From Adineta ricciae (taxonomy: Eukaryota > Rotifera > Eurotatoria > Adinetida > Adinetidae), in NCBI GenBank assembly GCA_905250025.1, contig CAJNOJ010000057.1, positions 124,001 through 188,000 of the forward strand: a stretch of 64,000 bases of DNA. Direction: 5' to 3'. Within the stretch, counting starts at the first letter, position 1. Every line of letters begins with the position of its first letter. The position numbers and the translations under genes were made by a program. The notes beneath the pieces were generated by a model. It was not told the DNA's origin, made no database searches, and saw nothing but the letters and a program-made list of their open reading frames with translations. Positions 34,772 to 46,916 of the stretch are shown here, piece after piece.

Positions 34772-35668
34772 GATTGTTTCAATAATGTTGTCAGATTACA
34801 ATGGTTTGTGCTTTGGCCTGTTGTCGAGTTTTTCTCGTTTTAAACATTAACTATATGATCATTTTATTAGTTCAAGCAACTCGTTTCTTCTTTTGTCTTG
34901 ACAAACTTTGTTTGATCAAATAGAAACACCGGTTTTTAGTGTCAATACTTCGTTTCTTTCTCTCTTTTTAACAAACGTTTATGAGTACATGGAAAGATGT
35001 TTATGTGAGAAGTCACGAACACTGTAATGCGATGCAAATGTGAATATTGATTTTGTCTAATGAGAACCAACAAAATAGAACATTTTCTGTGACATTAAGT
35101 CAATCCTTCAACTGTCAGAAAGAACAATTCTACATATTTAGTTGTCCGTGATCTTTCTCTACTTCTTTTTTTGAATCCTCAGTGCTGATACGGAATACGG
35201 GGTTCTTTGTTTATGCGTTTTTTTTATATAAATAAATGATTCCACTTTCTTTCGAGTTCTTTTCATGAAATACTATGTTATCAAAACGGTTGAAATCCAA
35301 TCATTGATATTCTCTTCGTATGTGAAAACCTATTACGTTTCTTTCGTAATTATTCCAAGTTGGAAATTATTTATAATTGGTTCACAAAGGGAAGAACAAA
35401 TGTGTCATGTCGGTTTTTTCCAAATTTTTATATTTTTTCTTTTGTCGCAGAATTTACAAGTAGAATTATTATCGCTCTAAATTGGACAATAAACTTCCAA
35501 CAGTGAAGCTTAAACATTTATAAGAAGTTTATAATAAACGGCTCTTGAATATCAAATCAGGATGGCTTCATATTATTAAGAAAAATCTGGTAGATCGAAG
35601 GTGAAAAAGATGTATAAACCGTTTATCCATGTTTTCATCCATGCAATCAATTGTCAGTCTGCTTGTAA
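34772..35668. other. Intergenic region
   Basis: About 900 bp AT-rich spacer. Small ORFs here have no recognisable features. Confidence 0.45.
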
Positions 35669-37281
35669 TTAAGATGCAATTTTATTTCGAGCAGAATCGT
35701 AATTAGGAAGCTTCTGCTGTTCTCCGTTTGATATTGAGTCAAGACTTCCTCCCACGAAATCAAGATGTGCTCGAATAAACATTGCATTGTTTTGTACGTA
35801 ATAACTATTATTTTTCGTTATTTTTTCCAAAGGATAAAACTGCTCCACTTTGCATGGAGGATTCGAATCATTCATTGGTCTTTGAAGTGGTAGCATATAC
35901 GGATCCATATGGATTGGATATGAAATATCACTTCTCTTTCCGGATAAATCAACTATCGTCAGTGTGATTGGATAAAGCATCGGCCAACTGAGAATAGCAT
36001 CGTAATCTCCACGAAGGATTGCAACGGCTACTGAAATATAGCTCGTACTTGTCGATTTATTCTCATAAATTTCACATTGAAGTACTAATTTGTATCCACT
36101 TTTAGAAGTGAGAAATACTTCAGATTGTAAGGTCTGTTGACTGCTTGTCAAGTCGGACAGTTTCACCTTCCAGATGTAAGTTCCGTCTATGTCTAATAAT
36201 CTCGGACCGCCTATCGGTTGAGATTTCATTTTGTTTAAAATTTCAGTCATATTGGCTATGATTTGATAAATACTTTCCATTAATTTGACGTTATTTTCGG
36301 ATGATTCTTTAATAGCAACAGACTGTGTTCGTATACCGTTAATCTTTGTTTCTATGTCTTGCCTTTTCGAACTCAATTGGCTGCAATTCCTCATGGATTG
36401 GTCCGCGTCTTCAATCAAAGGATTTATCTTTTCTAAATATTCCCGTAATGTTTGTTCAAACGTCTGTTCGGTATTTTTGGAATCTGTTGATAAAATCTTG
36501 TTTAATGATGATGGTGAAAGTATCGCGTGTACGAAGTTTAACAAATACCGTTGATGCCAATTATTCAGGTGATGCTTGTCAATATATTTGTGAGGCACCT
36601 TAAAAACACAAAGATTACTTTGTCTTTCACTAAACAAACGTTCGTATTCATTCTCACCTTTTTGTCACATCCAAGAAAACTTAGCGGACACTCCACCACA
36701 CGATGTTCGCACGTATTATACTGATGACTGTCCAATTCCTGCGGAAAAACAAACTTTTCAGCGCAGTTAGGACAAGGCAAGTCACGGTGCTTGTCTAAAT
36801 GAATCTAACATAAAGCCATGATTTGATCTTGAAGAAAAAAGAAGAATTTCAATAGTCCATCACGTACAATCAGTTCAGGGAAGCGGCCAGAAAAGTTTTC
36901 ATTGCATCTTGGACAAGATATTTCCATCCTTCTCAGTTCACGCTCGTGACCTTTGTCCGGTTTTACCTAAATATTGAATGAACAATAGTAAGGCGAATGA
37001 AATCGTAGATTGTGTTAATATCGTTTTTACATCACATATTCCAGATTCTGAACAGAATGGGCATTGCGTAGATTGATTTAATCTGTAAAATAGAAATTCA
37101 AATCGAGCTTTACATTCAGCAATTAAAAGCATAAAAATAGATAATACTTTTTTGAACAATTTTCACAAATCCTAGCTCCACAACACATGAACTGCATGGG
37201 AGGGAAAAGGGTAAAATGACATTGTATACACAATAACTTCTCTAGCAACGTCTCATTCCAAAACAATTCGCATATTGCCAT
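35669..37281 (-). CDS. TRAF-family protein (RING, TRAF zinc fingers, coiled coil, MATH-like)
   Basis: Five exons (37281-37148, 37082-37031, 36966-36868, 36804-36658, 36598-35669) give 453 residues. The N-terminal RING is CIQCHFTLFPP, then CCGARICENC and CPFC. TRAF-type fingers follow: CPRCNENF and CPNCAEKFVFPQELDSH, with CEHRVVECPLSFLGC. A coiled coil spans roughly residues 200-270. The C-terminus has TRAF/MATH features (YIWKVKLSDL, SGYKLVLQCEIYENK, AILRGDYDAILSWPM). TRAFs are adaptor E3 ligases for receptor signalling. Bdelloids are known for large TRAF-like families (recollection). The 5' end could include a UTR intron, since an AG acceptor lies just before the ATG. Confidence 0.82.
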
Positions 37282-37970
37282 GTTCTTAGTATCTAAAATA
37301 AGGAATAGCATACCAGTGAGTCACACAATGGAAAGAATTAACTGCGCGATCTTTTATTAACTTTATCTGATTGTTGGTTTCAAATGACTCTTGTTCGTTA
37401 CCTGTGCAACAGCTTTTACCTTTGATTAAGTGTGTACTGACTGATTAGGATTCTTCCTTTGCTCAAAATCACGAAGATTTGAAAAAAATCACGTTGAATT
37501 TTCTATTGGACAATTTTTCTATATAAAAAAGAAAACAAAAACAAAACATACTGAGTAGTCGACGGATTTTCTACTAAAATGTTAATTATTGACATTCTTC
37601 TAGAATAGCATTCGAGTATCTGCTTTTTCCTAAGAGACATGTCTTTGATTACGAAACTACTATACTCATTTGAGAAAGAAACCAATTGGCTATTAGATGA
37701 TGACTCATGAATGGAGCATCACCACGAAAAATAAATAAAAAATGAAGTCGAGATATTTACAAATGATCCTAATAGAGTAAAACTACACTTACTTGTGTAA
37801 AGAAAAGTTACAATTTTATCTTGTGTGTCCCACGCGATCTACTGGCGTTTCATCCTTGTTATGTGTCAACGACACACTTTAAATAAGAAAGCAGTTGGAT
37901 TTTTCCTTTTTATTTCTTCTGCGCTGTATGTATAGAGCAGGAACGCAAAAGTTGTCATCGAACGAGCAAA
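37282..37970. other. Intergenic region
   Basis: Upstream of the TRAF gene; no gene supported. Confidence 0.45.
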
Positions 37971-38536
37971 GGTAACCAACTTCAACATCGCTTTTGTGTC
38001 AGAATTTAATACTCTGAAAGTAATCGATTATGCTGAATCCGAATATCGTGGTCGTAACGGCTGATGCTACTCTGAAGACCGAGTTTTTGAAAGCCAGGGA
38101 TCCAGAAAACTGAGGTATTTTATGAATGTTCTTGTTTATTAGCTGTGTTTGTAGAGCACATCGAATTGTCCATGAATCAGCAAGCACTGCTTGCTTGCAA
38201 GAGCACCCTCCAGGAAAACTCAATAATCTCTTATGTTTTTATATAAAAATGCTACGATGTGCATCACCCATATGGATTTGTATGGCTATATGTCTTATAA
38301 AAAAACAATACGAAATAGAAGCAATCATTTTTCTGTGGACAATTCGATGTGCTCTACAAACTGAGCTAATAAACAAGAACATTCATAAAATACCTCGGTT
38401 TTCTGGAATCCTGGCTTTCAAAAACTCGGTCTTCAGAGTAGCATCAGCCGTTACGGCCACGATAGTCGGATTCAGCATGATCGATTACCTTCAGAGCACT
38501 AAATTCTGGCTCCAAAGCAATTTTAAAGTTGGTGAC
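37971..38536. repeat. Large inverted repeat with ~200 bp arms
   Basis: Arm 1 is about 37971-38172 and arm 2 about 38336-38536, in opposite orientation, with a spacer of about 163 bp. The arms are similar but not identical (roughly one in ten bases differs). Each arm, read towards the spacer, can be translated to a frame ending AESEYRGRNG or AESDYRGRNG and a stop, with KVTNF shared upstream. So the arms look like the 3' ends of one unknown gene duplicated head to head. A long hairpin could form in a transcript. Terminal duplications were not found. Confidence 0.7.
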
Positions 38537-41261
38537 CTTCCCTCGTGAGTATGCAAGGACGTGATTCTTTTCGTAGTCAACATTAATGGAAAGTGTCTGC
38601 ACATAAATGACAATATTGGTAGTAAGTATAAGCGCAACTTTGTAGCGAACACTACATTTACAGTTCGTTGTAAAAATTGAAAACATGATAAATAATATGG
38701 ATTCAACGATATATAGGGGGGAGGGGGGGGGGGGGGGTCGATTCACCTTTGTTCTGTGTGAAAAATTGAGAGAAACGAGAAAAATTATCTTTATTTTGAG
38801 TGAATTTGAAAAACAAAACAGTGTGGAGCACCAGAATATAACACTGCCATTAGATTTTAGTACAAATACCATCCTATTCAATATTCGCAACGGAATAAAC
38901 ACCAAGCAATGGTTTAGTAAAGAAAAGAAAATGAAGCAAAACTATTCTTATCGATTGTAAGCGTATCAAATAAGGAAGTGATGCATAACTCGAACGACAA
39001 TTTGATCAATTATCAATGTAATTGATGTCTCCGATCAACCGAAACATTTCCTTTATTGCGAGAAACTCATTTCTCAATAGTCGAACAAAACAACAATATT
39101 TTCTCAGAAAACTTTCGAAGTTTTATAAGTACGCACTATCGTCTCGAGAATCATTTTTCGTCGTTTGCATTACGTCATATCGTTACTCGGAGTCACCTAC
39201 AGTTTCTTTCTTTCATACAACTTTCTCCAACGAGTTGCCAACTTTTATTAGTTAGTAAGTATAAGTACATAACATGCAAATTTACTTTGAAGTTGGTAGT
39301 TGCTACCGATCGAAACAAACAATAATGAATCAGACATGCATAAGATGTTGCAATTTTAATAAACAAAGTCATTCCATTCCTTGGAAAAAATACTTCGAAT
39401 GAATCATAGTCATTTCTACGATTTATTTGCGTAGCAAATTCCTTGGAGGCTGATTGTACTACTTGATTCAGCTCAAATTATTTGGACTGGGTGCTAATGT
39501 CTTTTTGCAACCGAAAAATGAAAGCTAGATTTTGGTTGAAATGTTTTTCGTATCTATTGGCTCCAATATCTATATTACAACTGATAATGTTTGCTTTCGA
39601 ATAGATAACGTGTCGTCAATTAAAGTTCACGGCGACATTAAAATATTATATCTAAGAGAGGTGAATGTTTATCCAAACACTTTCCGACGATATCGAAAAT
39701 GGACGTCATGCATGATGTTATTTTTCTCGATAGATAGTCATTATTTGGTTAGCGCAAAATTCAATCGAACACCTTGATGATGCACTGCGCGATACTGACA
39801 AATGACAGGCTAATTTGATTATTGCGCAAATCCAATTGAAACGTGAACCCACGTGCTGAAAAAATGGACTGTGTTTGAGAAGAAAGTGTATATCAGGCGT
39901 TACCAGTGGTTAATTAGTTCATCAATCTTCCTCACATGAAACTGGGCGAGAATGTAGGGTGAGGGTGTGAGTGTGTAAAAAGCCCATTTCTTTGCAAGAT
40001 ATCAATACAAAAATTTCCCTCTTCGTCATTCGTTTTCCCCCTATATGTATGTGTGGAAGGGAAAAAAATCAGTGATGTCAGTAAAAAAAAGGCTTTCACC
40101 TTCAAACAAATGTTATCATAGGTGAAGTCATATAAACACAGTTATTATAAATGGAAGCATTATCAATTGAAAAACTTTATCGTATCTTCGGTAATCTGGA
40201 CACGGAAACTATTATTTTTGCATTCAATCTACTTGTTGTCATTACACGCGATCGATGAAAATTAGATTTCCAGAATGCTTCAAAAGCAAATTTACACGTT
40301 CTTTGTCGATCGATTTTTTTTTCAAGGTATTCATGAACGAATCGAGATCAGTAGCATAACTTGATTTTCGTTAAAACTTAAAAAAAACAACAACAAATAA
40401 TATTTCATCGACCTTAACTCAGGAAAATATGCATACTGTAGAGTCAGATAGATTAGGAAATTGACTATCATGTTCATCAGTGTTCAACTTCGTTTAAATG
40501 ACACATGTGAACTCTTATCTTGCTTGCCCCTACTTCGTAAGTCAAATAAATTCATTTACAACAGAAAAAGTGCATTTCGATGGTCTTCAAATCGAATCTT
40601 TACTTTCAACTGCTGACATTACTTATGCATGTGAAAATAATTGGATATGAACCTAACAGAGATGGTAAACATCTGAAAGATTTTTTCCAAGTCAATCTTC
40701 ATCAATTAGATGGATTTAAATTTTTTTTCTCGAACAACAAACCCTATTGAAAACTTTCAACTAGTGTAGAAATCCTTTCAAAATTCAGTCTGAACACAAC
40801 AAAAGAAACGTTTTGTTGACGGTGATATGCGTTCTATAACAGAATACGCTATTACTTCTATTCATTACCAATGTGTAAATCTATTTGTGAATGTAAGAAA
40901 AGACTTCATCAGTGTACCATCCATATCGCCCAAGACTGAATGAAATGATAAAAATGTCCATTTCCTACTGAGACTCATGTCAAAATTTTGTGCAGGAATT
41001 GTGCGGTCTCTTGACGAAATAATCCAGTGGTTTAAGTAACAATACAATCGCTTTCGACTGTTTCATTCATTACCGACAAATGATAGTATAGATTGGAGAG
41101 AGAAAAACTCGACATGGAATTTAATCCGAAACGAATGAAAATCAATTGATAAAACCACATTTAATCATGTATATACATCGTAAACTTAAAAAAACGTTTT
41201 ATTTACTGGCTTTTCTATCCATTATATACGAATAACTCGTTGGTATAACAAGTAGAAACTC
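38537..41261. other. Intergenic region with poly-G tract
   Basis: Mostly AT-rich non-coding sequence. A 22-nt G tract interrupted by one A lies at 38716-38737 and could form a G-quadruplex or mark a sequencing weak point. The minus frame right of arm 2 stays open for some 120 codons but lacks a recognisable domain. Nothing else supported. Confidence 0.4.
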
Positions 41262-41334
41262 GCCTTGGTGGCTCAGTCGGTAGAGCGTCAGTCTCATAAT
41301 CTGAAGGTCGTGAGTTCGATCCTCACCCGGGGCA
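41262..41334 (+). tRNA. tRNA-Met (CAU anticodon), elongator type
   Basis: 73 nt folding as a cloverleaf. The acceptor stem is GCCTTGG with CCGGGGC (two G-U pairs). The D arm is GCTCAGTCGGTAGAGC, the anticodon loop CTCATAA gives CAU, and the T arm is GTGAGTTCGATCCTCAC. The CAGTCTCATAATCTG core equals that of animal elongator tRNA-Met. There is no intron. A T-run (41339-41344) is the RNA polymerase III terminator. Confidence 0.96.
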
Positions 41335-41732
41335 GATTCCTTTTTATTGCATTTTCTTGTAAATTTCCTTCGTTCGCAACATCTTGCATGATAGTATTCT
41401 TTTCTCATTCGAAGAAAACAAGTATGTTTGTGTCAAAGGTTGTCAATTGAAAATTTTTTTAATCTGTTTGCAAAAGCAGGGTACAATGCATGAATTTGTT
41501 TTCTTTTTTTTGTAATCATCCAAACGTGAACATCACACACATGACCCAAAAAAAACATGGTAGAAAAAAAAAACAAAGATATTTCACCATCCGATATAGA
41601 AACCTTTTTTGTAACGAGATAAACACAACAAACAAGAAAATATCATTGTGGATAAATTGTTATTTAACGGGAAGAAAGAGAGAGAGAGAAAACGTGAAAG
41701 AAAAAGAAAGAAAACGAACATTAATAACTAAA
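41335..41732. other. Intergenic region, GA-rich
   Basis: Spacer between the tRNA and the 3' end of caprin. A purine-rich GAGA run near 41676-41720 probably lies in the caprin 3'UTR. Confidence 0.45.
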
Positions 41733-43458
41733 TCATTGTTGTTGGTGTTGTTGTTGAGGATGTTGGTGAGGATGAGTTGAGTTTGGTGGTGCTGAACGAA
41801 CTTGTTGTGGTTGATTATTGGTTGGGTGATACTGAGCAGGGTTTTGATATCCATTACCGTTATTGTTATAACCGCGATTGCCGCCACGGTAATTACCACC
41901 ACGATTACCTGTATCACATAGATGAATAATTGAATTCATTAAGAAAATCCTTTGTTTTACCTCGATAATTTTGGTTTGAACCACCACGGCCACGGTTATT
42001 GTTATCATAATAGGATCGTTGGTTGGGATTACCGTATGAGTTGTCATATCCACCACCACCACCACCTTCAACAGAACGAATGATGCCTGATTGAGATATT
42101 CGGTAAGTCATTCTTACGTGATCCTCTCCATTGTTGATGATAATTATTCGATCGACCACGATGATAGGCTCGGTTTCCACCTCCGTTAGGAAACTGTCCA
42201 CCTCGCTGAGCATTTCCACGTTGTTGTTGTTGCCACTGCTCGTCACCTTGTTGATCATGTGCATCGACGAGATTTGTGACATTATCTTGTTGTTGATTAT
42301 CCAAAGACGATAGTGAAGAAGTTTGTTGATCTAAACATCCGAGTTGGCCAATGTAAAAGGAAAGCTCGTCAAGAACTCACTTAAATCAATACCAGTCGAT
42401 GGTTGTGAATATTGGTTTGGATCATGAGTTTGATCATCATCATTATCTTGACTTGGATTAGTTAAATCATTAGAAAGAAACTGACTATTTTGAATAATTT
42501 GTTCCACAGACACGTCTTGAGTTCGCGTATCAAGTTGAAATGGATATTCATTGAAATTATTAGTTGCGATCGAATGAACATTGTCGGTCTCGGTATTGGT
42601 CTCGTTTGTTTCATCGGATTCTTTGGTTTGGACTTGTTCCGAGGTCTTGTCAGATGACGATACTTGTGGTTCACTTGTTTGAATTAAACGTTCAAGAATT
42701 GCTCGGACGTCGTGAACATTTCTTCCCTGAAGGTTTTTCACGGATGTTGCCGACGATCCCCCCTGATAGATCGATAGAACTGTATCGATTGAACGAGATA
42801 TTGAATTTAATGAACTATCCGCTGGATTGATTACTGTCGATAGTTCATCTAAAAGCGTCGATTCTTCAGGTTTCAATGTTGTTGGCCGGTGGTCGAGAAG
42901 ATACCGAAGTTGAGCATATTCTCGTAAACGTTGAGAGACTAATGAACGTTTCTCAGCTGTGGCTTGTTTCAAAAGATTTTTTTGATATTTCATAAACTAA
43001 AAGTTGCCGAATAGAAATTTCGAAAGAAACCCATGAACGATCTCTTACTTCGGTTTGAATCTTTTTGATTTGTTCGCTGAGTTCTTTGACACATTCCATT
43101 TGACCAAGCACTTCCGGTAATTTGGCTAACGCGTCTTTTTGGTCTTTATGAAGTTCTTTACCAGATTTTTCGCACTTCTCAAATGCTTCCAATTTCTCCT
43201 GAAAATAACAACAGAAGTCATCGTTTGCGCATCACTGGGAAAAATCCCAAATGTCTCTTTCTACTTGACATCGACGCAACTCTATCATACCTTTCGTTTT
43301 CCAAGATTTCGTTGTTTCTTCTCTAGAACGCTGAGTACTTGAGTGATAGGATCGGCATTTGTTGAATCCGCTGTAGTTGTCGGTGGTGGTGTTGATTTTC
43401 CATGAGTATTTGATGCTGTTAATGGTTGTTGTTGTTGAATATCAGTAACGGAAGGCAT
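41733..43458 (-). CDS. CAPRIN: Caprin-family RNA-granule protein
   Basis: Six exons (43458-43291, 43198-43049, 42996-42381, 42330-42118, 42065-41961, 41908-41733) give 475 residues. The first 200 residues match the caprin HR1 homology region: VLEKKQRNLGKRK, a coiled-coil with ELSEQIKKIQTE, LREYAQLRYLLD, and PEESTLLDELSTVINP. The middle is acidic and disordered. The C-terminus is an RGG/N-Q-rich RNA-binding tail (GGGNRAYHRGR, GNRGGNYRGGNRGYNNNG) ending in a PQQQH low-complexity run. Caprins bind mRNA and G3BP in neuronal and stress granules. Exon joins in the RGG part rely on frame and 50-52 nt intron lengths. A family match outside HR1 is not expected. Confidence 0.82.
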
Positions 43459-46400
43459 TCTCAGCAATTTCGTTTTGAATGAATGATCAAAGTTCGGAAG
43501 TTCTTTCGGTTGGTGAAAGAAAATGAATCAATATCTGAAATAAAAGAATAATGTTCTTATATGGAAAAAATTACGTCGAACAAATGAAATAAGGAGAATA
43601 AGACGAGAAAAAAAAGTAAATATTGTCCTTAGAGAAACTTCAAGAGAAAGCGAGGAGGCCAATCCATAAGGACGAATCTATGGTGGTATTGTGATACAGA
43701 AAAGAAATTTTCCATTGATCATTTTCTACTGTTTTATTTCGATATAATTCATTACAATCAACAATCACCGTTAATTTCTCTTAATTCGAAACTTTTTTCA
43801 TACAGATGTCCTCATCTATCGACAGAGTGACCATATGTATGTGCAAAACACAATTTGTTCTTTGTCTCATTGGATTGGCGACTCTGACGTACATCAATCA
43901 ATAGGGGTTTTCTACCGATTATTATATAGTCTTCGTATGTATTCAAAGAGCGGTTTATTGGATTGAAGAATGTTGTCGCGTGAAGATGAAAAGGGAGAAA
44001 AGTCAGCCCGATCCTGTTCGTTTGGTTGTTAATGTAGGAGAGTACGTTCTTATAGTCAAATACAATCGATCAGCTCGTGTTTTTCTATCGCTCAATTCAA
44101 TGTAACGAAGAATGAACGTTTGTTTTGTAAATTTTCTTTTCTAATCACCTGTCGATGTTTGTAATTGAAGCTGAAATAATTCCTTTCGCCGAAGGGCATA
44201 TATCCTGTTAGTGAATATGCATTTTCCAATTAGTATGATTAGATATATTTGATATGAAAGGTATGTTTGAGATTGATGTGGAACAGTATGAAAGATTTTT
44301 AATGCGTCAAGTAAAATAGAAAAGAAGCCCTAAAGGTAAGGCCCACTACCGCAAAGAAGACATGCAAGCTGGTAATTGGTTTCGCTCCGTGTTATCATGT
44401 CAGTTGCACACGCAATAGGAAAATAAATTGAACACTGAAGTCTACAAGTTCTTCAAGGTTGTATGCAGTTTTCTGCTCCCGTCAAAATCATGAAATAGGA
44501 AAAGAAATACAACATCAGATTTACTGATTACATTTGAGAAAGTAAAGAGCAAAAAACGGATGTAATTATACCGAAAATAAATAAGCATTTCCGTCTGATC
44601 ACAGATCGAAATGAACTTGCCGTGTTTCGCTTCGAGAAAAATTTCAATAGTAAAGTCATTGCAACGAACCAATCGGCAGTTGTTACAGAAAAAAAAAACA
44701 GTGTACTAGCCTTTCAAGTTCTTTCAATAGTTCGACACATCATCTCGATTTCTTGTTAAGTGGAATACTCAGTAAGCATTATTGTTATTTATAATGAATA
44801 TAGCTCGTAACGCTTGTCATTCTTCATAAAGCCTTTTTTTTGTTGTTATGTTCATGTACTCATTGACTAAATAACAACAAGCGGAAACCGACGAACGAAA
44901 AGAAATATCTTAATCGACAATGGCATAATTCTATTGAAGAAAATAAAATTAGAAGAGAAGAAAAGTCCATCAAAGAAGATTGAATAGTCGCTAGGCGAAA
45001 AGATACTTCAGACCTCGTTCTCATTCAGGTAAGAATACGAGTGCTCGATCGGTGTTACATTGCATGATTTTGATTTGAGAAAACTATTTAGCTAATGTTC
45101 GAAAATAAAATTGTAAACTTCCGAACTTGTCTTGAAAACTTATTCTCCAGAATGTGGTGATACTCGGAAAGAATTAGAACCGTGTTAGGTGCAAACGGAG
45201 TCTGTTGCAATAACTTGTCTATTCAAATTTTCATGATATTCATATGATTGATTAATAGACGTTGCAAACAAAAACTCTAGTTGATGTTTATTGGTAGATT
45301 TTATTAATGAAAAAAAAGGATTTCAAAAGAGAGAGAGAGGGAGAGGGAGAAAGAGAGAGAGAGGAAAGAAAGAGGATTTCCTCTCATCTCTCTTTCTCTT
45401 TCCTCGCAGTTTTATCATTGAACATTGTCCATAACGCCTTTTTTCATTAGCTTTTCCTCCTTAGAAAATACGAGCAAATTTCAATATGAGCTTTGTTAAG
45501 TGTTAATTACAGGTAGACATGAATATATAGAAAGATTAGGATTACTGTCAGTTGTTTTCTCTTTCTAGAAACGGTGCAACTGGAAGAACTACATTATTAA
45601 TATAAAGTTGCAGACGTGCACGTATAAGTCACTTGACGAAATCAATTACTTAGAAATTCTTTTTTCCCTACGACAGAAAACGTTTTCCTCAAGCTGTGGT
45701 GAACACATTATTAAAAAAGAGAGAGAGAGAGAGAGAAGCAGAAGAAGAGTGAAGAACAAGCAAGGAGAAACAAGAATGTTACTTTTCTCGTTCAGCACCA
45801 TCCCAGTATTATCTGTTTAAATCCAATGGATATTGAACGAAAATAGTAACATGCACATGTGCCGTCAATAGTTATGGTATTGAATACAAGTGATTGATTA
45901 GTATTTTTATTATTAAAACGACAAATCACTATGGAATACGTTTTTTATTTTACTACTATTGCTCGAACTACAACACAAAATGTGTTAGACAAAATCAATG
46001 GGTATGAAAGATTTTTTCTTCATAGCTGCTTTTGTGTATCGATATGAGCACGAAGTCAGGAATGTTTTCTTTCCATTAATCTCTGCTTATTCACAAACAA
46101 AAGAAAAAGATGAGTAGAAGTTGGTTTTCAATGGCAAAAACACTCGTTCTATCCAAGTCTTGGATTAGTCGTTCAGTGCATTTTGTTTGTGTCTCGATGA
46201 GAAATGGAACAAATATATAATTAATTAAACTTTTAATAAGATCTGTTCGTACTAGTAGTGAGAATAAATTCGGCTGAATTGATAGGAAGGAAATCTATCG
46301 ATAAGGAGAAAAGATTCTCTTCTCCTATTAATAATGGATTGACAATGCAAAAGCGCTGTCGGGTTTTTTAATATTTAATGGATAACTCGTGTCCTACTCG

Positions 46401-46916
46401 GTAAATGATATAGCTAATAGTCGGAAGGAAACCCAAAAGGAAGGTGATTTGAGTAAGACATGCAGAAAAGCCGAAAGATTTTCAAAGGTTTTCATATTTC
46501 CGTTCATAAATGAATTACTATTGATGAAATGAACCTTCGCTTAAAACACCAACGACTAGATGATGAAACTTCATTCCCTCACTCGCGGTACAGTTTGTAC
46601 AAGTTGTTGCTTAAATTTCCTAATCTGGTTTAGTTCTTCATAATATTCCGCTAGTAAGTAAGTCAGGTGTGCAATGATTCTATATTATAGTTTTTTTCTC
46701 GAACGCATATTTCTCGCAGGTTATCGTGATATAAATAAAATGAACACTACCATTATATTAATCATTTTTCTGTCCTTACCCGCTATCTCCCTGTTGATAG
46801 ATAAGCAAATTACTCGTGCTAATGAGTGAAAACCGTCAGATTGCATTCTGTGTTAACAAACTAGAATAATAGAAGAGAAATTTGTTCAGAATTGAACATA
46901 TGTTCTTGTTTTGAAG
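43459..46916. other. Large intergenic region
   Basis: About 3.5 kb with purine-rich microsatellites near 45330-45375 and 45717-45740. The first is followed by a pyrimidine run and can pair with it as a hairpin (GAAAGAGAGAGAGAGG against CCTCTCATCTCTCTTTC). The missing 5' exon of the VGLUT gene must lie in or beyond this region. No exon was confidently found. Confidence 0.4.

Noticed and set aside
41660-41917. Alternative-frame ORFs over the caprin 3' end
   Set aside because: They are frame shadows of the RGG/Q-rich exons; the joined caprin frame closes without them.
46739-46829. 30-codon hydrophobic ORF upstream of VGLUT as its first exon
   Set aside because: It ends in a stop, with no donor giving the required phase; it may be chance.
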